Below, one piece after another: positions 1 to 5,212 of a stretch of DNA of 5,609 nt. This DNA comes from Candidatus Fermentibacteraceae bacterium (GTDB lineage: Bacteria > Fermentibacterota > Fermentibacteria > Fermentibacterales > JCC-6): positions 1-5,609 of the forward strand of contig JAOZQW010000162.1 of assembly GCA_029932015.1 (NCBI GenBank), given 5' to 3'. A program made the position numbers and the translations under genes. Numbering within the stretch: position 1 is the first letter of the stretch; the number at the start of each line of letters is the position of its first letter. The notes under the pieces are model-generated. The model was not told the DNA's origin. It did no database searches and saw only the letters and a list, made by a program, of their open reading frames with translations.

Positions 1-42
1 ACTCTTGATAATACTCCTATACAGAGCCTGAATTAATTGCCC

Positions 43-84
43 TTGCAGGTCCGTTCGCAAGAACCGGTGCTGCCAATCCTGCAG
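43..84. repeat. Nested hairpin with a GCAA tetraloop
   Basis: On the plus strand an inner stem GTTC/GAAC (53-56 with 61-64) is closed by a GCAA loop (57-60) and extended by CC/GG (51-52 with 66-67) across one bulged C. An outer stem TGCAGG/CCTGCA (44-49 with 78-83) encloses it, with a T-G wobble at 43/84. GCAA is a GNRA-type loop only if the plus strand is transcribed. It could belong to a structured RNA or be a recombination or binding site. It does not match the SRP, tmRNA or tRNA signatures that I know. Confidence 0.3.
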
Positions 85-110
85 TTGTGATGCCATAAGG
101 GGGAGTATGG

Positions 111-127
111 ACTCAAATCACTTGAGT
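111..127. repeat. Short perfect palindrome, possible operator
   Basis: ACTCAA (111-116) and TTGAGT (122-127) are perfect inverted repeats separated by five bases. No T-run follows on either strand, so it looks more like a protein-binding site than a terminator. No regulated gene can be named, because nothing convincing starts to its left within the window. Confidence 0.3.
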
Positions 128-169
128 ACTATGCGAATCAGCTGTTATAGTGACAAGGCCGATAGGAAT

Positions 170-194
170 TCGTGCTTCCCGTAAAAAGGCACGA
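170..194. repeat. Inverted repeat downstream of the DUF4342 gene
   Basis: TCGTGC (170-175) and GCACGA (189-194) form a perfect six-base-pair inverted repeat around a 13-base centre. It lies 48 bases after the DUF4342 stop, where a terminator might be expected. However, the loop is long, the stem short, and no run of T follows the stem on the minus strand. A Rho-independent terminator is therefore not supported. Confidence 0.3.
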
Positions 195-242
195 GGAAGT
201 ACGATTCAGGATTTCTCAGCGACAAATAACCGAACGCAGGTA

Positions 243-515
243 TTAAGTATCGGACTTATCTCTTTTCTCAGTCCTCTCGACAACAATAGTACACTCCTTC
301 ACCAGCGCCGCAAGTGCCCCGAGAGCTGCCCAGACCGGGAGGAGAAGTGCTCCGACAACCCCAAGTGTGAGTGGTACTTCAATGAGTGACTTACCGTCTG
401 AATCCTTGATGGTTATCCGCCGGATATTACCCTGACGCACCAGCTCCTTGACTGTCTCGACGACTTTTTCACCTGTGACCGCGAACTCTTCGGTCCTGTT
501 GCCAGTTTCAGTCAT
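243..515 (-). CDS. DUF4342 family small protein with a hydrophobic segment, function unknown
   Basis: This 90-residue protein matches the DUF4342 pattern as I remember it. An amino-terminal helix (EEFAVTGEKVVETVKELVRQGN, about 9-30) leads into a short beta stretch RRITIKDSDGKSLIEVPL (32-49). A Gly/Ala-rich hydrophobic segment TLGVVGALLLPVWAALGALAA follows (50-70), then C75-TIVVER and a charged tail. The hydrophobic stretch could be one membrane helix or a buried helical hairpin. No catalytic residues are apparent. Some family members elsewhere carry a UBA-like amino domain; this one does not. The start is supported by an excellent Shine-Dalgarno. The gene lies 141 bases beyond DUF116 and could be read through from the operon or have its own promoter. 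No convincing -35/-10 pair is visible in the gap. The stop is TAA (245-243). Confidence 0.8.
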   Translation of the reverse strand: MTETGNRTEEFAVTGEKVVETVKELVRQGNIRRITIKDSDGKSLIEVPLTLGVVGALLLPVWAALGALAALVKECTIVVERTEKRDKSDT

Positions 516-520
516 TCCGT

Positions 521-527
521 TCCTCCC
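521..527 (-). promoter_or_regulatory. Ribosome binding site of the DUF4342 gene
   Basis: GGGAGGA on the minus strand has its GGAGG core at 526-522, six bases before the ATG at 515. It is one of the two strongest Shine-Dalgarno sequences in the window. This fixes the start and suggests independent, efficient translation, unlike the coupled genes upstream. Confidence 0.8.
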
Positions 528-596
528 AATGGTGTCTCAGTTCAACATCTGCCCTGCACCAGCAGACATCAATTCCTGTCTTGTGTTCATATCTTA

Positions 597-638
597 TTAG
601 CTGGTATTCTGCTGAGTACACCGCACACATCCTGACAT
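597..638 (-). CDS. Candidate micro-ORF of 13 codons between the DUF116 and DUF4342 genes
   Basis: The frame reads M-S-G-C-V-R-C-T-Q-Q-N-T-S and ends at TAA (599-597). It is supported by the strong Shine-Dalgarno GGGAGG with five-base spacing and by its place 18 bases after the DUF116 stop. It contains a C-x-x-C pair. Possible roles are a leader peptide affecting the downstream DUF4342 gene, a small protein in its own right, or the remains of a decayed gene. There is no homology that I recognise, and a frame this short can arise by chance. Confidence 0.25.
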   Translation of the reverse strand: MSGCVRCTQQNTS

Positions 639-649
639 ACTTACCTCCC
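639..649 (-). promoter_or_regulatory. Strong Shine-Dalgarno sequence ahead of a 13-codon micro-ORF
   Basis: On the minus strand GGGAGG (649-644) lies five bases before an ATG (638-636). This is as good as any ribosome binding site in the window, yet the only frame it serves is the short one at 638-597. It begins 8 bases after the DUF116 stop codon. Confidence 0.45.
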
Positions 650-656
650 GCGTCCA

Positions 657-1376
657 TCACTGAAGAAGGTTCTTCAGCACCTTATCCACTTCAGCGGTAT
701 CGACCCATGTGTCGAAACAGGCACCATGACGCCATTCGTTGAGGATCCCAATTGTGGTGATGGGATGTACATCGAGGATTCCAAGGGAGAGGTCTACAGG
801 ACACGCAACTGCGACAATGAGCTCGGGTTTCAGATCCTTGACGGTCCTGCGGGCTGAGGTCCCTCCGGTGGAGATGGAGAAATGGACTCCGTATCGATCT
901 CTGATGTCGAGCAGATCACCAATTGGACACTTGCCGCACCGTTCACAGGAATCAGGCTCGAATGTCAGTCTGTGGGAACATGTATGATCCTGAAGGCAGT
1001 GCGGGAGTAGAACCAGCGTGCGATCCGCTGCATACATGCCTCCTGCAGATGATAGCACCCTCTTGTTGTTCAGCAGGACGACCATGCGCTCAGGGACGTG
1101 CAGGGGGATGCGAAGGGGTTTCTGGAGCAGTTTCAATGTTCCATAAGACATCTGAACAAGTGAGTGCCCCGCGATGGTGCCTGACGCAGTAAGAAGTGCT
1201 CCCGTCTGAAGCAGGATAAACGGAAGCAAAGCAGCACCAAGAGTAAAAACAGTATCCATTTTCAATGCGAGCGCAGCCAGAACGGTTACTGCGGTGATCG
1301 GCAGTGATATCAGCAGGAGTCCGAGATGGAAGAAACCTCTGCCTGAGCGATCGGGATCAATCAAACCTTTCACCAC
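657..1376 (-). CDS. DUF116 family protein: two membrane helices plus cysteine-cluster domain, function unknown
   Basis: This is a 239-residue protein of a family without an established function. Two hydrophobic segments (about 16-38 and 44-68) would anchor it in the membrane. The conserved domain begins near 120: LLPHCLQ (123-129), C133, the triple-cysteine C-x2-C-x2-C at 144, 147 and 150 (DSCERCGKCPIGDL), GGTSARRTVK (171-180), VAVACPVDLSLGI (188-200) and a final HGACFDTWVD (218-227). Seven cysteines (127, 133, 144, 147, 150, 192, 220) in this arrangement suggest an iron-sulfur or other metal site; this is inference. The start is a GTG at 1376, with a second in-frame GTG next to it at 1373. 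Both lie inside the end of fmt, and no strong Shine-Dalgarno is seen, so translation probably depends on fmt. From memory, DUF116 genes also follow fmt in some Clostridia, which hints at a conserved link to formylation or protein maturation. Family assignment is firm; function is not. Confidence 0.85.
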   Translation of the reverse strand: MVKGLIDPDRSGRGFFHLGLLLISLPITAVTVLAALALKMDTVFTLGAALLPFILLQTGALLTASGTIAGHSLVQMSYGTLKLLQKPLRIPLHVPERMVVLLNNKRVLSSAGGMYAADRTLVLLPHCLQDHTCSHRLTFEPDSCERCGKCPIGDLLDIRDRYGVHFSISTGGTSARRTVKDLKPELIVAVACPVDLSLGILDVHPITTIGILNEWRHGACFDTWVDTAEVDKVLKNLLQ

Positions 1377-2280
1377 TTCTCATTCTGCTGCCCCGCAGGA
1401 ACTCCTCCGAACACATGACCCTCTTCCCTTCCGGCTGGAGCTCCAGTATCTCCAGTGAGCCGGTCCCGCAGCCGATGATCAGTCCCGGATCAGTGAGGAT
1501 GATAGCGGGGTCGAGCTCCACACTGCTTACGACAGTACGGATGATCTTGAGAATCCTGCCAGAGTACCTTGTCCTTGCTCCGGGGGATGGCTGAAATGCC
1601 CTAACCATCCTTTCCAGAACTGTAGCCGGTCTATGCCAGTCCAGCCAGGTCTCCTCAGTATTCAGCTTATCTGCGTAATCAGAATCGCCGGACTGCGGGA
1701 CCGGTATGAGGAGACCGGATATGTAGTCCTCCATAACCTCAGTTATCCGCTCGGATGATAGTATCGCCAGACGCTCCTCCAGCGTTCCGGCAGTATCATC
1801 TGATTGAACATTCTCAGTGAAGGACTGCACTATGGGGCCAGTATCCCATCCAAGGTCGGTGAGCATGAAAGTGACGCCTGTGACGGTGTCTCCATCCATG
1901 ATGGTCCTGGCCACCGGAGCAGCCCCCCTGTGTCTCGGAAGCAGTGATGGATGGATGTTCATTACTCCATAGGGAGCAGATTCGAGAAGCTCCTCTGAGA
2001 GCCATGCACCGTAGTCCGCGGATATCATGATATCGGGGGAAAGCTTCCTGAGATCAGCGATGGAGTCGCTGTTAAGTTTCCCTGGCTGCAGGAGGTTCAT
2101 TCCCATTTCCAGTGCAGCCTCTGCAACCGGAGGCTGCCGAAGCTTTCTCCCCCTGCCTGCCTGTCGTGGCGGCCGGGTTACGACAGCAACAATATCGTGG
2201 ATCGAGTCCCTGAGGGCATTCAGGATAGGAAGAGCGAATGTGGAAGTACCGAGAAGGATGATCCTCAGACCGGAGACCAT
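1357..2280 (-). CDS. fmt: Methionyl-tRNA formyltransferase
   Basis: Fmt transfers a formyl group from 10-formyl-tetrahydrofolate to initiator Met-tRNA, producing the substrate that Def later trims. The protein has 307 residues, the usual size is about 310. The Rossmann-type formyltransferase domain covers about 5-190. The catalytic triad is N108, H110 and D146 in NIHPSLLPRHRGAAP (108-122) and GWDTG (144-148), two residues offset from N106/H108/D144 of the E. coli enzyme. The tRNA-contacting loop TRPPRQAGRGRKL (35-47) is present. The carboxyl OB-fold domain follows at about 205-305, with the family pattern KLNTEETWLDW, RAFQPSPGART and CGTGSLEILELQPEGKR. The ATG at 2280 shares its A with the def TGA and has the ribosome binding site AGGA seven bases upstream, inside def. 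Its 3' end overlaps the DUF116 gene by 20 bases. The active site looks complete. Confidence 0.97.
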   Translation of the reverse strand: MVSGLRIILLGTSTFALPILNALRDSIHDIVAVVTRPPRQAGRGRKLRQPPVAEAALEMGMNLLQPGKLNSDSIADLRKLSPDIMISADYGAWLSEELLESAPYGVMNIHPSLLPRHRGAAPVARTIMDGDTVTGVTFMLTDLGWDTGPIVQSFTENVQSDDTAGTLEERLAILSSERITEVMEDYISGLLIPVPQSGDSDYADKLNTEETWLDWHRPATVLERMVRAFQPSPGARTRYSGRILKIIRTVVSSVELDPAIILTDPGLIIGCGTGSLEILELQPEGKRVMCSEEFLRGSRMRSGERFD

Positions 2281-2807
2281 CAGAGTATCCTGTTCCCCGG
2301 CCCGTACTCCCTCTTTATCTCGATGAGACGTTTGCGGATAAGTCGTTTGCGGACAGGACTCAGACGATCGACGAAGAGGACTCCCTGAAGGTGGTCGTAC
2401 TCATGCTGTACAGCCCTGGCTGCGTATCCATCGATCTCCAGATTGAAGGATCGTCCATCCACATCAAGAGCGGACACCAGGACCCTTCCAGGTCTGCGTA
2501 CAAGCTCGTAGATGCCAGGCAGGCTCAGACAGCCCTCCTCATCCTTTACCATATCCCCCTCCGTACGGATAAGGGGATTGATGAAGACCCTGTGCCCGTT
2601 CAGCGGCAGATCTCTGCTGTTGAGAATAAAAATGGATACATTCTCGCCGACCTGGGGCGCAGCAAGCCCCAGGCCGTTCTCTATTTCAATAATGCGGTCC
2701 ATGTCTTCCAGGAGCTGTTCGATATATTCACTCTCTCCCATGGGATCGAGCTTTCTTGATGTCCTCCTGAGACAGTCGGCGCCGAAGTGCTTCAGGGAGC
2801 GGCGCAT
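2280..2807 (-). CDS. def: Peptide deformylase
   Basis: This metallo-hydrolase removes the formyl group from the N-terminal formyl-methionine of nascent chains as they leave the ribosome. At 175 residues it matches the bacterial enzyme (E. coli about 169). The three family motifs are intact: motif 1 GLGLAAPQ (45-52, with the oxyanion glutamine Q52), motif 2 EGCLS (91-95, metal ligand C93), and motif 3 QHEYDH (134-139, metal ligands H135 and H139, catalytic E136). The carboxyl end is a basic helix (RKRLIRKRLIEIKRE, about 153-167), which fits the ribosome-docking helix known for the E. coli enzyme. The ATG at 2807 follows the yajC stop by one base with no obvious Shine-Dalgarno, so re-initiation or coupling is likely. 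Its TGA shares one base with the fmt ATG, and def-fmt adjacency is the commonest arrangement in bacteria. Confidence 0.97.
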   Translation of the reverse strand: MRRSLKHFGADCLRRTSRKLDPMGESEYIEQLLEDMDRIIEIENGLGLAAPQVGENVSIFILNSRDLPLNGHRVFINPLIRTEGDMVKDEEGCLSLPGIYELVRRPGRVLVSALDVDGRSFNLEIDGYAARAVQHEYDHLQGVLFVDRLSPVRKRLIRKRLIEIKREYGPGNRIL

Positions 2808-2808
2808 G

Positions 2809-3351
2809 CTACTTACAGGTGCTGCAGGATTCGCCGGGGGTGCCTTCGAGGGTCAGCGAGTTCCTGTCAACATCTACCTTCACGCTATCGGCTATCTTGA
2901 TGGTAACAACATCACCCTTGATGTTTGTGATGTGGCCATGAATACCACCGGCAGTGATTACTCTGTCGTTCATCTGGAAGGCTTCACGCATTGCCCTCGT
3001 CTGCTTGGCCTGCTTCTGCTGAGGACGGATCATCAGAAAATAGAAGATGACTATGATCGCTATCATCGGGAGGAAGCTCATGATTCCTCCACCACCCATG
3101 CAACTCGGAGCCTCTTCTTCAGCCATTTCTTCCTGCACAGGCACAGCTGTCTCGTTCACAGTGACCGACACCTCTGCAGGAGAGGTAGCCAGAGCAGGGG
3201 ATGTAGACGGAGATGCTTCCGGAGACATCTCGGGAGTATCACCAGGAGAGGTCACTGGAACATCTCCAGGGGATGTGGAGGGTGCGGTCTCCTCACCACG
3301 TGCAAGGGCAAATGCGAACACTATAAGCAACAGTATGAAAGCTCGTTTCAC
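2809..3351 (-). CDS. yajC: YajC, preprotein translocase accessory subunit, with an added signal peptide and Ser-Pro-rich linker
   Basis: YajC associates with SecDF and the SecYEG channel in the inner membrane. The family core is clear in residues 92-170: a single membrane helix (SFLPMIAIIVIFYFLMI), the hallmark RPQQK (109-113), then the small cytoplasmic beta domain with VITAGGIHGHI (131-141) and VDRNSL (161-166). The protein has 180 residues, against roughly 85-120 usually, because of the amino end. Residues 1-18 resemble a cleavable signal peptide (KR, then a hydrophobic run, then ALA before RGEE). Residues 24-60 are a Thr/Ser-Pro/Glu linker with S-P at 27, 35, 43, 47, 51 and 57. Residues 75-80 are acidic, and C84 precedes four glycines. 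A signal peptide agrees with the known N-out orientation of YajC. The tail ends in C-S-T-C (176-179). The start is GTG with the ribosome binding site GGGAG seven bases upstream. The def ATG follows one base after the stop. Confidence 0.93.
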   Translation of the reverse strand: MKRAFILLLIVFAFALARGEETAPSTSPGDVPVTSPGDTPEMSPEASPSTSPALATSPAEVSVTVNETAVPVQEEMAEEEAPSCMGGGGIMSFLPMIAIIVIFYFLMIRPQQKQAKQTRAMREAFQMNDRVITAGGIHGHITNIKGDVVTIKIADSVKVDVDRNSLTLEGTPGESCSTCK

Positions 3352-3378
3352 TTCAGTTCTCCCGTCGAAATGTTGATG

Positions 3379-4269
3379 TCAGGCACGCGGTCTGGGGATA
3401 CCTGACCTCATACCTATCCAGCTGCCTATCGTACCGGCGCATGTACCAAGAAGAAGTACACCCGCAATCCATTGCCCCGGAAGGAATCTGTGTGGGACGG
3501 TGGGTGAAAGAACAAGAGAGATGACAGCCGTAAAAAGCAGACTCCCCGCAGAACCGAGAAGCCCCGTGACTATTCCCTCCCCGATGAACGGTAATCTCAC
3601 GAACCATCCGGGTGCACCTACTATACTCATAATCTCCACGGTCAAGGATTTTTCCGCTACCGCCAATCTTACCGTGTTGGCTACGATCAGTGATAGACTG
3701 ACAGCCAGGACAAGCCCCGCCAGAAGAACAAGCCGGGCAAGAATATTGACCGCACTCGTCAGTCCGGGAAGGTACTCCTCGCCATAGATAACATCCTCTA
3801 CTCCCTGCATTCCTGAAAGCGTTCGAGCGAGGGGAACTACCCGGTCATCAGTCCTGTGGTCGGTATGAAGGGACACCTGTACGGAAGCAGGGAGTCTGAA
3901 ACTGGACCCCATGAGGTCAAGAAGCCCCGCCTGGTCAGGAAGATCTGCTCTGAAGACCAGTTCAGCTTCATCACTGGAGACGTAATAGACGGAGCGAACC
4001 CCATCCATGGTGGAGATGAGATCGGCAAGTGTCAGGGCAGCAGCCTGGGTAACAGATGGTTCCAGGAATACCTCGACCCCGACGTTCTCCTGCTCCTCGC
4101 GGAGAACAGTCTGTAGATTCCATGAAACTGCGATGAATATATCGAAGACCATGAATGAGAGGCTGACCATGAGCAGGGTCACCAGGAATGGCCCGAGTTT
4201 CCTCCTTAGTCCCAGCAGCATCTCATTGAATGCTCTTATGAGGAGATTGATTTCAATCACCGAATCCAT
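3379..4269 (-). CDS. ftsX: FtsX, cell-division ABC transporter permease
   Basis: FtsX is the membrane partner of FtsE. Its extracytoplasmic domain binds and activates a murein hydrolase or its activator. The 296-residue product shows the FtsX topology: a cytoplasmic amino end, a first membrane helix at about 27-49, a soluble outer domain at about 51-170, and three further helices at about 175-203, 228-255 and 264-287. The diagnostic stretch between helices 2 and 3 is present: NTVRLAVAEKSL (198-209), EIMSIVGAP (212-220) and W222 to E231. The ATG at 4269 overlaps ftsE by 17 bases and has only a poor ribosome binding site. A GTG three codons in (4260-4258) would give an 8-base overlap and is a real alternative start. 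The gene ends 27 bases before yajC. No hydrolase-activator gene (EnvC-like) follows it, so the FtsX partner must be encoded elsewhere. Confidence 0.95.
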   Translation of the reverse strand: MDSVIEINLLIRAFNEMLLGLRRKLGPFLVTLLMVSLSFMVFDIFIAVSWNLQTVLREEQENVGVEVFLEPSVTQAAALTLADLISTMDGVRSVYYVSSDEAELVFRADLPDQAGLLDLMGSSFRLPASVQVSLHTDHRTDDRVVPLARTLSGMQGVEDVIYGEEYLPGLTSAVNILARLVLLAGLVLAVSLSLIVANTVRLAVAEKSLTVEIMSIVGAPGWFVRLPFIGEGIVTGLLGSAGSLLFTAVISLVLSPTVPHRFLPGQWIAGVLLLGTCAGTIGSWIGMRSGIPRPRA

Positions 4270-4933
4270 CCCAGGCGCCGGGATCGACCAGCTCTCCCTT
4301 GTCGAGATAGAGATGTCTGGCTATACCGGCAGGGACCTGCCGCGGATCGTGCGTAGCAAGCACCACTGCGGTACCGGACCTGTTGATCTCAAGAAGGAGA
4401 TCGATGACCCTCCTGGATACTTCAGGATCGAGATTGCCGGTTGGTTCATCGGCAAGCAGGATGACCGGATGAGCTACCATTGCCCGTGCGATGGCAACCC
4501 TCTGCTGCTCTCCCCCTGAGAGTTCATGTGGTCTGGATGATCGTCTGTGGCTGAGTTCCATCTCTGCCAGAAGTGCGAACACCCTTTTCCTGATAACTCT
4601 GGGAGAAGTACCGGCAACCTGCAGGGGAAGGGCGACATTATCGAAAACAGTTCTCTCCTCAAGCAACCTGAAATCCTGGAAGACAATTCCCAGTTTCCGT
4701 CGAAGTACAGGAAGATCCCTTTGACTTATCCTGTCAGACCTGTATCCGGCAACTTCCAGAACCCCTTTGCTTGGCCTGTCACCCATCCATATAAGTCTGA
4801 GAAGAGTCGTCTTGCCAGCTCCACTTGGCCCTGATACAACAAGGAAGTCTCCCGTAGCCACTTCCAGATCGATACTCCTGAGAGCAGGCCATTCGCTATA
4901 GTGGCGGCTGATGCCGGTCATCCGTATCAGCAT
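4253..4933 (-). CDS. ftsE: FtsE, cell-division ABC transporter ATP-binding protein
   Basis: FtsE is the cytoplasmic ATPase of the FtsEX complex, which uses ATP hydrolysis to switch on peptidoglycan hydrolases at the division site rather than to move a substrate. At 226 residues it has the usual family length. The aromatic A-loop is Y12, Walker A is GPSGAGKTT (35-43), and the Q-loop glutamine is Q86 within GIVFQDFRLL, a stretch typical of FtsE. The ABC signature is LSGGE (138-142), Walker B is VILLADE (157-163) followed by the D-loop NLD (167-169), and the switch histidine is H195. All catalytic positions are present. The ATG at 4933 has the ribosome binding site GGGAG (4942-4938) inside the end of the S4 gene. 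Its 3' end overlaps ftsX, the standard ftsE-ftsX arrangement. LolD/MacB-type ATPases are close relatives, but the FtsX partner next door settles the identity. Confidence 0.96.
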   Translation of the reverse strand: MLIRMTGISRHYSEWPALRSIDLEVATGDFLVVSGPSGAGKTTLLRLIWMGDRPSKGVLEVAGYRSDRISQRDLPVLRRKLGIVFQDFRLLEERTVFDNVALPLQVAGTSPRVIRKRVFALLAEMELSHRRSSRPHELSGGEQQRVAIARAMVAHPVILLADEPTGNLDPEVSRRVIDLLLEINRSGTAVVLATHDPRQVPAGIARHLYLDKGELVDPGAWDGFGD

Positions 4934-5205
4934 GGCTCTCCCAAGTTGGGCTCTGTATAGCTGATATAGAGCATACGGTCCTTCTTCGATACCTGCTTCG
5001 AAGCCGGCACCGCCAGAACTCTGACCGTCAGAGGAGTGGCGTCCGGTCTGACTGATCCGATGACATTCCCCTGCCTGACCTCCATTGATGGTTTTGCCCG
5101 CCTCCCGTTCAGCGTGACATGGCCGGTCCTGCAGGCTTTCCCCGCAACAGATCTGGTCTTGAATACCCCAGTGAGACTAAGGAACAGGTCAATCCTCAAT
5201 GCCAT
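4927..5205 (-). CDS. Small S4-domain RNA-binding protein, RqcP (YabO)/Hsp15-like
   Basis: This 92-residue protein is almost entirely one S4 domain. Residues 4-9 (RIDLFL), KTRSVAGKAC (16-25), GHVTLNG (28-34) and K38-S40 follow the S4 pattern R-x-D-x-F-L ... K-R/T-R ... G-x-V-x-x-N-G ... K-x-S. A short beta-rich tail follows (LTVRVLAV, then LYISY). Length and tail resemble B. subtilis RqcP/YabO more than E. coli Hsp15, which has an extended basic C-terminus. RqcP and Hsp15 both bind 50S subunits carrying peptidyl-tRNA. RqcP works with RqcH to add C-terminal alanine tails to stalled chains. The ATG at 5205 is chosen. It lacks a clear Shine-Dalgarno and sits 7 bases after the isomerase stop, so coupling is likely. 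A TTG two codons downstream would give the usual M-R-x-D amino end. The TGA overlaps the start of ftsE by 7 bases. RqcP is the best guess; a generic S4 protein remains possible. Confidence 0.85.
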   Translation of the reverse strand: MALRIDLFLSLTGVFKTRSVAGKACRTGHVTLNGRRAKPSMEVRQGNVIGSVRPDATPLTVRVLAVPASKQVSKKDRMLYISYTEPNLGEPC

Positions 5206-5212
5206 AAGCCGT

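Larger units (their letters stand above)
1..242. other. Left-end region without a defensible gene
   Basis: No frame on either strand combines a plausible start, ribosome binding site and recognisable product. On the minus strand a frame from ATG at 96 stays open to the edge (32 codons) but has no Shine-Dalgarno. A second minus-strand frame without a start encodes an Ala/Gly-rich peptide ending at a TAG at about 21-19. The region does hold the inverted repeats at 43-84, 111-127 and 170-194, and it may be the spacer after the operon. Confidence 0.5.

Noticed and set aside
44..84. Resemblance of the left-end hairpin to the SRP RNA core (CAGGTCC followed by a hairpin and GCTGCC)
   Set aside because: The invariant asymmetric-loop sequence and tetraloop context of the SRP domain IV core (GGAAGGAAGCAGCC) are absent.
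1..96. Minus-strand frame from ATG at 96, open to the left edge (32 codons)
   Set aside because: There is no Shine-Dalgarno; the bases before the ATG are C-rich on that strand. The short peptide is not recognisable. Sequence to the left would be needed to judge it.
150..389. Plus-strand open frame of 79 codons overlapping the DUF4342 gene
   Set aside because: It overlaps the recognisable DUF4342 protein in antisense, has no ribosome binding site and has unlikely composition.
564..581. Inverted repeat AGACA/TGTCT as a terminator between DUF116 and DUF4342
   Set aside because: The stem is only five base pairs with an eight-base loop and no T-run, which is too weak for a Rho-independent terminator.
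585..600. A TAAGAT-like -10 element upstream of the DUF4342 gene on the minus strand
   Set aside because: No acceptable -35 hexamer lies at 16-18 bases, and only four of six -10 positions match. This is expected by chance in an A/T-rich gap.
2391..2759. Plus-strand open frame of 122 codons within def
   Set aside because: It is antisense to the catalytic motifs of peptide deformylase, has no family resemblance and shows no supporting ribosome binding site.
2512..3405. A 297-codon open frame on the plus strand, antisense to def, yajC and the end of ftsX
   Set aside because: It is antisense to two well-recognised proteins (Def, YajC) and the FtsX end, has Ser/Arg/His-rich low-information composition and matches no family. 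It is a codon-bias shadow.
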